A DNA stretch of 64,000 nt, taken from Piromyces finnis. Its lineage: Eukaryota; Neocallimastigomycota; Neocallimastigomycetes; Neocallimastigales; Neocallimastigaceae. The position numbers were made by a program, and so were the translations under genes. The stretch lies in contig MCFH01000006.1 in the NCBI GenBank assembly GCA_002104945.1, positions 62,001 to 126,000 on the forward strand, in the 5' to 3' direction. How positions within the stretch are numbered: position 1 is the stretch's first letter; every line of letters begins with the position of its first letter. Shown here piece by piece: positions 1-16,346 of this stretch. Under the pieces are notes generated by a model. The model saw only the letters and a program-made list of their open reading frames with translations. It was not told the origin of the DNA and did not search any database.

Positions 1-702
1 TTCAGTAAAAGAAACTTTTCTCTTGTATGGTTGAAAATTATTATAACTTTTGGTTATTGCAGTAGTCGTTGGTAGATTACCATCATTATCTATTCTAGTA
101 GATAACCTATCTACCTTCTCAGCTATCTTAAAGGCCTTTTCTAGAGTGATATCATCTTTTAAAGATACTTTTCTCCATGCTTCTTTATTATTTTGTAAAG
201 AATCTGCATAATCTAACACACTAATCTGCTTCTTCTTTTTCTTATCCAACTTTAAATATAAAGATCTATATCTTCTATTGAAATCTTTAACTGATTCATT
301 TCTTCTTATACGTAGTCTTCTTAGTTCCCGTAATAACATACTTTGATCTTCTTTTAACCCATAAAATGTTTCAAGGGCATTGATAATTTTCCCAAGTGAG
401 GGATAATCTTCTTCATTAGATTCATTTTTCTGATTCTCTTCTTCATTTTCACTTTCATATTCATCTTCACTATCACTGTCTTTATCTTCCAACTCTTGGA
501 TTACCTTTCTTGGTTCACCCTTAGAAGTAAGCACACATGCCATGTAAATTTTCTTGGCACTAGTGATATCTTGAAGTTCAATCCATAAACTTATTTCAGA
601 AGCCCAGGATCTTATGTCCAAATTATCTTTGGAAAGTTTTTCTATATCCTTGAGTTCCTTCTTCAACTCCTTGAAATCTATCCTTGTAGTAGAATTGCTC
701 AT
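1..702 (-). CDS. LTR-retrotransposon Gag protein, N-terminal 234 aa (cut by window edge)
   Basis: The frame is open from the ATG at 702 to the window edge, giving 234 residues without a stop. An N-terminal basic helical part is followed by an acidic Asp/Glu/Ser/Asn-rich stretch (roughly residues 73-105). Then comes a Gag-like helical core whose key segment reads LRRLRIRRNESVKDFNRRY (about residues 129-147), with a second helical block ending in KAFKIAEKVDRLS. This resembles the retrotransposon Gag (capsid) domain of Ty3/gypsy-type elements: a bundle of helices with an ESVxDFxxRY-like signature that builds the virus-like particle packaging element RNA. Any zinc knuckle and the Pol region would lie outside the window. 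There is no intron, and base composition is clearly less AT-rich than in the neighbouring DNA. The assignment to Gag is firm; the superfamily assignment (Ty3-like rather than Ty1-like) is inference. Confidence 0.8.
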   Translation of the reverse strand, partial: MSNSTTRIDFKELKKELKDIEKLSKDNLDIRSWASEISLWIELQDITSAKKIYMACVLTSKGEPRKVIQELEDKDSDSEDEYESENEEENQKNESNEEDYPSLGKIINALETFYGLKEDQSMLLRELRRLRIRRNESVKDFNRRYRSLYLKLDKKKKKQISVLDYADSLQNNKEAWRKVSLKDDITLEKAFKIAEKVDRLSTRIDNDGNLPTTTAITKSYNNFQPYKRKVSFTE

Positions 703-1310
703 TTTCTTGTATTTTCCTTGACCGAATTTATTGCAGTACAAGATGACACAGTATAGACTCAAAAATACCTTTGATAGTCTAAAAAAAAATTATAAGTTCG
801 AAATTCCTTTATCGACCACTTATTAGTTGTAACCAAGCTCGAAATTCCTTTATCGACCACTTGACAGAATGAGATACAAATAATCTAGCACAGCACGTAC
901 TACCAATTATTTATTTAAATTTTTAGTATCACTCCTTACTATCTTAGTTCAGTCAGAAAAGATGAAATTATTACTTTTGTTTTCTGTTTTTCTTATAGTT
1001 AATTATTATTTGTTTTCAATTTACTAGCAAGAATTTTAATTTAATATTGTTATTACTGATTCAAGTTACCGACCAAATTATATATAATAGACTATTAACT
1101 AAGAGTCTTTCGTCCAATGGTAAATGTTGCCGTCACCTTATTCACACGATCTAAGTTCCGTCACGTGCTTCAGGATCTTTCTACCACCCCTAGTATACCT
1201 CTGTTGATTAGTTAATAAGGCTTGTCTATGCTGATATAACTTGTTTAACTTAAAACAGTAAGAAAAGAATATTTCAATTAGCAATATTAAATTACTCGAA
1301 GAGAATCAAC
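703..1310 (-). mobile_element. Retrotransposon leader and candidate 5' LTR
   Basis: This segment upstream of gag is richer in G+C than the DNA around it, as expected for inserted element sequence. Read on the minus strand, a TGTTGA begins near 1309 and a TGTCA ends at 862, so an LTR of about 448 bp bounded by TG...CA is possible. It is followed two bases later by TGG, the usual start of a tRNA primer-binding site. No second LTR is in the window and I could not identify a target-site duplication, so the borders are provisional. Moderately GC-enriched DNA continues to about 2080 and may also belong to this or another element. Confidence 0.4.
798..862 (-). repeat. Pair of 24-bp perfect direct repeats in the retrotransposon leader
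   Basis: The same 24 bases occur at 798-821 and at 839-862, 41 bp apart. On the minus strand each contains TGGTCGATAAAGG. The copy nearer the presumed LTR end sits where a primer-binding site is expected (TGG complements the CCA end of a tRNA). Duplication of a primer site is one reading; a dimerisation or packaging signal is another. Confidence 0.6.
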
Positions 1311-1332
1311 AAAAAGAATAGATATATATATC

Positions 1333-1375
<43 letters not shown>

Positions 1376-2979
1376 AATTATTATTTAAAAACTTATTTCT
1401 TTTTATAAAAATATAGGCCAACCTATATAATGTTAAACCATCAAGTATTATAGGTTGTGTAATTCTAAGTGAAAATCCCTCGTAGCTCTTTGATGATAAG
1501 CCACAAATATACCCGATGGTTAATATTAAATATAATTTAATAAAAGGAAGTAACGTAATTAATTTCTTTATTATCACTAACTTAATTAGCGGAAAGAAAA
1601 TAATTGATTATCTTCCCCAATTATCAGATATAATTGAACACCAAAGTATTACGTACAGCAGTTTAACTTGCCACGCTAAGGGTCACTTTCGAATTATTTA
1701 TTTATATTTTAAAAAGAATAATTTTTAAAAATCGTTCAATTAAAAAAAAAAAAATATTTTTTTTTTTTTTTTTTAAAAAAATTATAAATACTAAAATAAT
1801 ATTTAATTTATTAAAAATTTGAATTACAATAATAAGTATAGTAGAACAGCATTTCACAGCAATTTTCCAATACTTATTTAGGGTGCTTAAGTAGTTCACA
1901 ATTGCCCAGCTTACCGTATTACCAGTGTCATGTAGCAATTATGCGAGGCACTTCTATTTCTCTAGCAAAATAGAAAGGTTCAGCGCTTTCCAGTATCCTA
2001 CTGTGAAAGATAAACTAGACCTAAAAACTTAACCACTAATTCCTAAATAAGTACTGCTTCTAAAGCGTACTAATTCAGTTCTACTAAAATATTATACCTT
2101 AAAGCTTCAACAGTAATATAAATATTACCTATAACTTTGAAGGGTAATAAATTTTTAAGAAATTTATATAATATTTTAGTAATATTTTAATATTACTTTA
2201 TCCTATGTATTAATAATTTTTATTAATATTATTCCCCGATATCTCCACCAATTTTTATGTTACGGTTCGAGGAATTTACTTTTATTTATAAAATATTAAT
2301 AAATTTATTAATACTCAAAAATAATATTAAAATGAAATAAGAAAAATTGTTTTATTAATAAAATTGTTTTATTAAGATATTAATATAAAATTATAAAAAT
2401 AAAATAAAAATAAAAATAAAAATATCTGTATATTCTCTAATTCTTATAATATACACCTTTTTATACTTTTTGTAAAAAATTAAGTAGTGTTAATTAAAAG
2501 AATTAGTCTTTAATTATTTACATTAATTTTAGTATTTAAATTACTTTTAAATGAATAATAAAATTACATTACTATTATAATAAATATTTATACATATTAT
2601 TAAATTGATTAACATACATTAAAAGTTTACTTTAAATATATTTAACTAAAGAATTTTACTATTTTACAGAAATATTATTCATAATTTTAATTAATAAAAA
2701 TTCATTAACTTGATAAATTAAACTAAAAGTTCAATAAACTATAATTTTCAATATATTATTATTACTAAATTAATTTTTAAGTTTAATAAAATAAAATTTA
2801 AGTTCAATAAAAATAATTATTAATAATTTTAAATATAATTTAAGTGTATACATTAATTTACAAATAAGAATATTGTAAAGTTTTCATATATTTAGGAACA
2901 ATAATGGATTAGGTCATAATCATTAATTATGACAAGAATAACATTATTTGTTGGTTCCTTAACATTGAAGTTATTAACT
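1311..2979. other. Non-coding stretch between retrotransposon and tRNA gene
   Basis: There is a poly-T tract at about 1339-1371 and a second A/T tract near 1741-1775. Between about 1600 and 2080 the composition is less AT-rich than usual for this window, which suggests remnants of an inserted element, but I find no coherent coding frame. From 2080 to the tRNA gene the DNA is almost pure A+T and holds nothing I can name. Confidence 0.5.
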
Positions 2980-3060
2980 GGCTAAGTGGCGGAGAGGTTA
3001 ACGCGTCAGGTTTAGGCCCTGGTCACACATGTGGCGTGGGTTCGAATCCCACCTTAGTCA
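2980..3060 (+). tRNA. tRNA-Leu (anticodon UAG)
   Basis: The 81-nt sequence folds as a type II tRNA. The acceptor stem GGCTAAG pairs with CTTAGTC (one G-U), followed by discriminator A. The D stem GCG/CGC, the anticodon stem TCAGG/CCTGG with loop TTTAGGC, a long variable arm and the T arm GTGGG-TTCGAAT-CCCAC are all intact. The anticodon TAG lies at 3013-3015 and reads CUA leucine codons; the long variable arm fits Leu. There is no intron and no encoded CCA. The internal RNA polymerase III promoter is visible: A box TGGCGGAGAGG at 2987-2997 and B box GGTTCGAATCC at 3039-3049. Confidence 0.95.
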
Positions 3061-3065
3061 AGTTA

Positions 3066-3079
3066 TTTTTACATTTTTT
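3066..3079 (+). terminator. RNA polymerase III terminator of tRNA-Leu
   Basis: A run of five T (3066-3070), followed by a run of six T (3074-3079), begins 6 nt past the discriminator base. This is the normal Pol III stop signal, although T-runs are common everywhere in this AT-rich DNA. Confidence 0.7.
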
Positions 3080-3919
3080 CAAAATATTGAAAAATTTTAA
3101 TTTTTATGATTAAATATTATTATTATAATATTTTATATAACACCAACACTTTATAAATAAATATTTGTATAATATGTATATATATTATTTTATATTTATT
3201 TATTATTATTTATTTATTAATATTTGTTATTAATATTTATTATTATTTAATACAAGTTATTTAATAATGTCTTTTCTTATATTATGAAAAGAACTACATT
3301 TTAATAATAGTAAAAAATATATATTTATATAATATTAAATAAAATTATACTTTTCATATAATTAATTTAATTAATACATAAAAATTTAAATAATATATAA
3401 TTATATAATTAATTAATAGTAAATAAAATATAAAATTATTTCATTATAATTTTAACATTAATATTCAACAATAAAAAAAAAAAAAAAAATAAAAAAAAAA
3501 AAATAAAAAAATAAATAATAAAAAAAAGAAATTGAATACATTTCACTTTTTTTTTTTTTTTTTTTTTTTTTTTTCAATATTTATTTATTTTATTATTATT
3601 GTTATAATATTATTACTATTTTATTTATAGGTGTTAAATATAAAAATTAAAGCAGGTTTACAATATTGTAAAGCAAAAAAAAAAAAAAAAGATAAAAATT
3701 TATAAAATAAGATTGTGTAGTGGTGAGAAAAAAGAAAAATATTAAACAAAAAAACTATAAATATTTGATTATACTTTTATATTTCTTATATGCATACAAA
3801 AAAGAAATGCATAAAGTAATATTTTGGTTTAGTTTTCTTTTAAGAATAATTTAATGTATATTTATACCAAAACTTTGTAAATTTCTTGTTAACTTATATT
3901 CTATCTATCTATATTTATG

Positions 3920-3956
<37 letters not shown>

Positions 3957-4058
3957 TATTAAATTAGTGTTTGATATAATAATAATATCATCATATTATT
4001 ATCATTTATTATTATTATTAGGTATTTCTTTTCTTTAGTTTAATTCAAAACAACTAAT
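3080..4058. other. AT-rich intergenic DNA, no gene seen
   Basis: Almost pure A+T with several homopolymer runs (for example poly-T near 3548-3574 and 3921-3949). I see no coding frame or RNA fold. Confidence 0.7.
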
Positions 4059-5474
4059 TTATTTTGAATTTTTTTCAATAGGTAAATTTAGAGCATCATT
4101 AAATGAAATAATATCTGTATAACCTGTATTATTTTCATTTTCATCCATGGAATAGAATGTTGTATTACCTGTTTCTATGGTTGATGTAGATGCTCTTCTT
4201 TGTTTTACTCTCACGGTATTACATAAATGTTTATAGGATACTTTAATGACATTTTTAAATTTTTTCTTTTGTTTTTTATGTATGGATTGTGGACGATTAT
4301 CTAAATAGAATTGATAATATTCTTCACTTGAAGTGCAATTACTATCATCAAATAGATTATTACTTGTATTATTATTTGAATAATATTCTGGGCTATTTGA
4401 ATACGCAGATAAATCCGGTATTTCATTTATGACATATAATGAATTCCAATTATTTTCCGATTTTTCTGTTGAAATGGTCTGTGACACATTTGCTGTAAGT
4501 TCAGATAAAAAAGAACTATTATCTTCTTTTAATATGATATCAGAATCACTGTAATTAGTCTTGAAATTTTTTAATGAAGCAGCCTTTTCTAAAGGAGAGG
4601 ATATCGTTGATATGGGTGTAGAACGTGGTGATTTATTTAAATTTGGTATTATTGAATCATTGTTTTCTTTATATTGTAGTTGATTATTTAGCAATTCAAT
4701 AATAATTTCTTCAGGTATATTTTCAACATCATAATTTGAATTGTATTTTAAGTTGTATTCAATAGTTTGTATATTATAATCGGTAATAGATAATGATTTT
4801 TTATTTTGATTTATTGGATGGTTCAGTATTGAATTATTGTAATACATGCCATTATTGGTATTATTATTGAAATCATTTTGCGGACTATCAACTGCTTTAT
4901 AATAATTATTATTTGAAGATGATAAATTTATTTTTTTATTTAAATCTATAACTTTATCGTAAGATGAATTATTATCAATTTTCTGTATAATTGTTTTATT
5001 TTTATAAATATCATTTGGTAGTATATCTGACATTTTATTTACATTTTTATTTTTATTTATATATTCCTTTAATAAATTAGTAATATTTAAATTTAAATAA
5101 TCCATATCTTTTATTTCATATTGGACATATCTTTTCCATACTGCGGCATCTTTTTCTTTTATTTGTTCTGATTGTACTGAAATATTACTATTACTAAAGC
5201 TACTAGAGAAAGAATCGTTATTAGAAAGTGAAGTTACTAACCATTTTTCTTTTTCTTTAATATTATTAATATTTTTTGGTTTTGGAATAAAATTATCTTT
5301 AGAATTCTCTATATAACTTGATTCTATATCTAAATTATTATCCATTTTTTTATAAGCATTTCTATCAAACTTATACTCTAGCTCAGATGCTGAAAAGCTA
5401 TGTTTATGCTTCCAACTTGGACCACGTAAGGCAGATTTTCCCCATTTCAACATACTAATAGATAAATTTTTCAT
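4059..5474 (-). CDS. Low-complexity Asn/Ser-rich protein of unknown function (471 aa)
   Basis: One uninterrupted frame of 471 codons from ATG at 5474 to a TAA at 4059. No catalytic or named domain is recognisable. The two ends look conserved in character: a basic aromatic N-terminus (key segment KWGKSALRGPSWKHKHSF, about residues 11-28) and a basic C-terminal block near residues 405-435 (KKQKKKFKNVIKVSYKHL, then VKQRRAS, a possible basophilic-kinase site). The middle is rich in Asn, Ser, Asp and Ile and is probably disordered. There is no signal peptide or membrane segment. An intracellular, phosphorylated scaffold-like role would fit but is a guess. The ATG is followed by MKNLSISML, and upstream DNA is intergenic A+T, which supports this start. 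Confidence 0.75.
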   Translation of the reverse strand: MKNLSISMLKWGKSALRGPSWKHKHSFSASELEYKFDRNAYKKMDNNLDIESSYIENSKDNFIPKPKNINNIKEKEKWLVTSLSNNDSFSSSFSNSNISVQSEQIKEKDAAVWKRYVQYEIKDMDYLNLNITNLLKEYINKNKNVNKMSDILPNDIYKNKTIIQKIDNNSSYDKVIDLNKKINLSSSNNNYYKAVDSPQNDFNNNTNNGMYYNNSILNHPINQNKKSLSITDYNIQTIEYNLKYNSNYDVENIPEEIIIELLNNQLQYKENNDSIIPNLNKSPRSTPISTISSPLEKAASLKNFKTNYSDSDIILKEDNSSFLSELTANVSQTISTEKSENNWNSLYVINEIPDLSAYSNSPEYYSNNNTSNNLFDDSNCTSSEEYYQFYLDNRPQSIHKKQKKKFKNVIKVSYKHLCNTVRVKQRRASTSTIETGNTTFYSMDENENNTGYTDIISFNDALNLPIEKNSK

Positions 5475-10988
<5,514 letters not shown>

Positions 10989-12401
10989 TTATTTATTAAT
11001 AATTTTATCTCTGTATTGTTCAATATTTTCAAATGTCAGTATAACAAGTTCTCTCTTTGTTAATGGTTTCTTGGTAATTGGACATTTATTCTTACAATCT
11101 GGATTATTTAAACATCTTACCCAACTATCATAACTATTTATATAATTTATAGATAGAAATAAATAACGCATATATATTTAGTAATCCATTTAAAACAGAT
11201 TTTCATTTCTTTAAAAAATACTAAAATGAAAAAGTGGAAAAAAAAACACATACCCCATAACATGTCCATAAGGTGAAATGGCTGGCTTTACTACTTCTTC
11301 TAGAGTAATTGGATCAGTGAAACCTGGTAATGGATTTTCATCTTGCTGTTGTTGTTGTTGAATTTCATATTTAGCTCTAGTACGTTTAGTTGTGCCCCAG
11401 GAATGATAAGTACCAGAATCATCATTATCATGTGGATAGAGGTAGTCATCATCAGAATCACTATCATCATAGGTATACTTACTCTTACGCTTACGAGTAC
11501 TGTGACGAACAGAAGTTGATGAAGAACTTGATGATTCCTTACCTCCTAATGCTTCTTCAATATTAATAATCTTTTGTCTGTGAGGGTGACGGTTATGTCT
11601 TCTAATGGTACCAACTTGCCCATCTTTTTTACCGAATAAATAATGCATTTTACCATCATTTGAAATAATATAGTTTGGATCTTTAATTTGTTTACTTTTT
11701 AGTAGATGTCTATAGAAATTAGAACACTAATCATCATAAATAAACAAAAAAAAAAAAAAAATTAATAATTATTATTATGCTGTTATTATTACTACTACCA
11801 TTATTATTACTGCATTGCTATTAATATTATTACTACTACTACTATTTCTACCTATACTATTATTATTATATCATGTGCACTATGGTACATTATATATATA
11901 GCTTTTTTAAAACTTACTTGATATCCAACACGACCTGGAATTGTCATAGAAAAGATACCCCATTGGCCATCAGCACCAACTTCTGCCAATCGATCCATAA
12001 ATAATTTTCTTTCTTCTGGGGTCCAAGCACCATTTCTTTGTTTTTCTCCGGGAGCATTGAATCTATAATAATAGGTATTTGGATTTGCTTCAATCATCTT
12101 ATAGGCTTTTATACGAGCTTCACTCCAACCTTCAAATGCTTTCATTGGATCATCGGATTTTAATTGATTTAAAGCATCATCTAAACGTAATCTTGAATAG
12201 GTATAACAACGACTAATAATAATTACAATAATAAAAATCTTTACATTTTAAAAATTTGCTCAATTCTAAATAATAATTAAATTGACAAATTATATGAATG
12301 AAACTTATTTACGTTTTAGCATCTTGTGAAGTAATCTTTTTAATATAATTCTTTCTTTTGGTAGCTAATTTTTCATAGGCTTCTTTTTGTTCATTACTCA
12401 T
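10989..12401 (-). CDS. SANT/Myb-like domain protein with C-terminal U-box-like domain (333 aa, 4 exons)
   Basis: Exons: 12313-12401, 11918-12212, 11254-11726, 10989-11133; all junctions are GT-AG and keep frame, giving 333 residues. Residues about 65-125 form a Myb/SANT-like region: WTPEERKLFMDRLAEVGADG, then WGIFSMTIPGRVGYQCSNFYRHLL, with the spaced aromatic residues of a helix-turn-helix fold. A basic, Ser/Asp-rich linker (residues about 160-250, with RKRKSK) could carry a nuclear signal. The C-terminus (residues about 265-325) reads DPITLEEVVKPAISPYGHVMG...SWVRCL...CPITKKPLTKRELVILT, the pattern of a U-box (DPI, GH, CPxT, xPL), the E2-binding fold of some ubiquitin ligases. The likely role is a nuclear, chromatin-linked ubiquitin ligase or splicing-type U-box factor; the function is inference. 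The start ATG is preceded by an A-rich leader. Confidence 0.85.
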
Positions 12402-12515
12402 ATATACTATTTTTTTATTTTTTTAATTTTTTATTTTTTTATGAATTTATATTTATATATATATTTAATATATTTTTTTAAACATATTACTTATTATATT
12501 ACTTATTATTTATTA

Positions 12516-14592
12516 TTAAATATACATTTTTCTTAGAATACCTTCTACTTCTGGAGTAGCATACTTTAATGCTATAAGTCTTCTAATTTTTGGTAAATAT
12601 TCTTGTTGAGTTAAATTTAAAATAACTTGTTCCTTTTTTTTTTAAATAATTAAATTATTATATATTTAAAAATTAGATTATATACAATTTTATTTTATAT
12701 AATATTTATATCTTTTATCCTTTATGAATAACTTACTTCATCTTGGTTACTATCTTCTAATGATGTCTTAACTTCTTCTTCATTTAAGAAATTATATAAA
12801 CCAGTAATCTTATCTAATTTTCTGTAAAAATCTTTCTTTTCGTATTCTTGGAACTTTTTTTTTTATATTTCTTTATTAGTATTTTATTTATAATCAAATT
12901 TATAATATAGTATTTTATTAAAATTTACTTGTAGTTGTTGTAACATAACACGTTTCTGAATAATTAATTTCTCTTCTTCAGTTGGTTCACTATCAAAAAC
13001 TCTTTCCTTTCTAACAGTACTGATGTTTGCTCTAAATATTGTTAAATATATTAAAAATTATTAAATAATAAAAATAATAACAATAAAAAAATTAGAATTA
13101 AAATTAAGAGTAAAATTAAATTTCATTTCATTTTTTTTTTTTTTTAAATTAGAGTATTTAATGTGTCATTATTTAAAAATTCCAGTTTTATATTTTTTAT
13201 GAGTAGTAATTTCAATTTCAATTTCTTTTTTCTCCTCTTTGTATGAATAATTTTAAAATTTTAAATTTATGACATTTTAATTTTTCATATTGAGGAATTT
13301 CAATATTATTATTATTATTATTTTTTTTTTTGAAATCTAAATTTCAATTTTTAATTTCAATTTCATTTTTTTTAATAGTATATATCTTAATTCATATCCT
13401 AAATATTCAAGATGTCATGTTGTAATTTATAAAAATCATATCTTAGATTAAAATTTAATATTTTGTAATACTTTGGAAATTGATGATATTTTAATTTGAA
13501 ATTTCATATTTTGAAAAATTATATCCATGATGAAATTTTAATTTTTAAAGATATGAAATTTCATCATAATTTTTTTTATAATTTTTCTTTATAATTTGAA
13601 ATCTAATTTTTATCTGTAAAATTTATCAATTCTTATTAATTCTTAAATAATCCTTTTTATCTCTTACTCTCGTATCTATTTACTCATAATTTGTTGAAAT
13701 TTCATTAATCCATTAAATCATTAATAGATATCAAATGAATTATAGTTTATATATATATTAATTATAATGAAATTTCATAATTAATTCTTTTCTATATAAT
13801 GTAAATTATTTATTAGAAATGTTTCTTAAACAGTATTACGAATTGATAATTAGTATTTCAATAATACTTTGTTATTGAAAAGTAACTTTTTATAAGTAAA
13901 GAGAAGCATTAAATAAAAATATATTGATATTCTATTAAATGAACAACGGAAGATAGTTTTTAATTGAAATTTAATTGAATTATGAATTAAAAATTTGTTG
14001 AAATTCATTCAAAATTTTTGATTTAATGGGATATGAAATTTACTGAAATTTATATATCATAAAGAGGATTTAGATTTCGGTAAAAGATTTACTAAAAATG
14101 ATATTAAAATTATTGAATTTCTTTTTGTAATGAATCAATTACAACTTTATATATTCTGAAATTTTTAAATATCAAGTAGTAGTATATATATAAACAAAAT
14201 TATACAACAAAAATATAGAATATCTAAATGAAATCTAATTACAATTCTTCTCTTAATTGACGAATTCTATCACTTTCAGGTCTGTGCTTAACCACAGGAT
14301 TTAATTTTCTTTCATTTTCTTGTTTAATTAATAATTTTTTTATTTTATTAACTGGTCTTTCAGTTACTGGTTTCTTATTTTTTGAAGCAAGTTTATATAC
14401 TTTATCTAAATTTTTCAAAATTATAATATATATAATACGAGCATTTAATAAAATTTCAAATTCATTTAGAAAAATCGATATTTATATTTTTATTTTTCAT
14501 TTAATTGAACATATATGAGAAAACTTACTTGGATAGTTTTCAGGGAAGAATTTTGTGGTTTCAATTTCTTCTTCTTTAGAACTATTTGTCAT
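12516..14592 (-). CDS. Small helical/coiled-coil protein of unknown function (187 aa, 5 exons, one 1.2-kb intron)
   Basis: Exons: 14529-14592, 14243-14405, 12929-13031, 12737-12853, 12516-12632; every junction is GT-AG and the sum is 188 codons. The protein is almost all charged helix, with a central segment RIRQLREELANISTVRKERV formed exactly across the long intron, and a C-terminus LPKIRRLIALKYATPEVEGI. It has no signal peptide, membrane segment or recognised domain; a structural subunit of a larger complex is plausible. The second exon has an in-frame TAA at 14239-14241 if its intron is not removed, which would give a 75-residue product instead. I prefer splicing because the donor GTAATT, the phase and the coiled-coil continuity all agree and because the downstream exons otherwise lack a start. 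Confidence 0.65.
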
Positions 14593-14684
14593 TTTTTAAT
14601 ATGTTTTAAATTATCTATTGCATATTTTAAATATTTTAAACATATATTTATACATATTGAAAAAAAAGAAAAGAAAAAGAAAAG

Positions 14685-14731
<47 letters not shown>

Positions 14732-16346
14732 AGTTTTGTATTATTTATTTTATTCATAATAATATCTATATATTATAGAGGATAATTGAAAATATTTAAT
14801 TTCTGTAATAATTTCTAATAATTATAAAAGTATTGAGTTATCGATACGCAATATTATTAATATTATTAATATATTTTATTGTTTAATTTTCTATCTCAAA
14901 TTAAATTATTTAGATTGTTTATTGATTTTTTTTGCAATATATTTGAATTCTAAATCTTTAATACCAATTTATTTCTGTCTTTCTTTCACATGTTAATTCA
15001 TCATATTATAATACTAAAATTTTATGATAAATTGATTCAACTAATTTTTACAATAATAATTTAATTTATCGATTATTATTATAAATTTGTAATATGAATT
15101 TAGATATGAATTTCTTTTTTTAATGTTATTTTTATTTTGCATTTTAGATGCCTACCTTTAGAATAAATTAGGCAATTGAGATAGAAAAGATTTATTTATT
15201 TATTTATTTTTTTTAAAATAAAAACAATGTTTGATAATTATTAAATTTTAAACAAATGAAAAATATAATTTTGAACCAATTTTTTTTTTTTTTTTTTAAT
15301 TATTATTAATTTATATTATTATTAAAGAACGAATGATTACTTTTATTAATTGAATAATAATAATAAAAAAAGTTTTCTATTATATATTCTTATATATTCA
15401 TTTCATTCATTCAATTTTTTTTTTTTTAAATTATAAATTTTAAATATTGAACAAATAATATATTACAAATATAAATAAATATATTGTATAATACATATAT
15501 TATAAATTAAATTAATATATTATAATAAGGAGAAGATTATAAGAGTTGTCCAAAGTTTAAATCTTTATATTATTTTAAAAATTAAGATGAGTAATACTTT
15601 AAAATAAAATTAATAGCATTTAAAGTAGAAAGTTGATGATATAATTTTCTTTATAGGCATATATATATAAAGAAAATTAACTGTCCATTATTTTTTTTTT
15701 TTTTTTTTTGAAAATTTCAATTAAAATTAAGAAAAACCATTATTATAATTTGTGTATATCTATTGTACTTTTAAAAATTTCAAAGTTTGCTAAAAATTTT
15801 GTGGAGACTTTTATCTTTGTCTTTTCTTAACACTTAAAAAAACAATACCTTTTTTTATTTTTATTTTATTTTTATTTTATTATTAGTTTATTTTATATTT
15901 AGATTAGTATAATTTATTATCTTTTTCATTATTTTTTTTTTTTAATTTTTTTTATAAGCTTTATTTAACAATATTATTATTATTATTATTTTTATTAGCT
16001 TTATTAAAAAATATAAAGTTCCAATTTTTTATTATTATATTTTTTTTATTTTTATTAATTATTTGAATTATATATATGTAAATATAAATATATATAAAAA
16101 TTATTTGGTTATTTATCTTGCTTGAATATATAATATATATAAATTAACATTGAAAGATAAAAAATAAAATATGCTATATATTTTTTTTTTTATTTAACTC
16201 ATGATAAATAATACTAATAAAAAAAGAAAAAGTTAAATTTTTTAAAAACATAATAAAAGAAATATGAGTATAATGAAAAAAAAAATTATATAACTATAAT
16301 ATTATGTATATAATTATTAGTGTTATCCTTTTTTTTTCCTGGAAAT
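14593..16346. other. AT-rich intergenic DNA, no gene seen
   Basis: Contains an A-tract at about 14684-14729 and several T-tracts. No coding frame or structured RNA is recognised. It separates the 5' end of the coiled-coil gene from the 3' end of the Ca2+-ATPase gene. Confidence 0.65.

Noticed and set aside
1374-1938. Three short open frames near the retrotransposon leader
   Set aside because: They overlap one another on both strands, have no family features and lie in probable LTR or remnant DNA.
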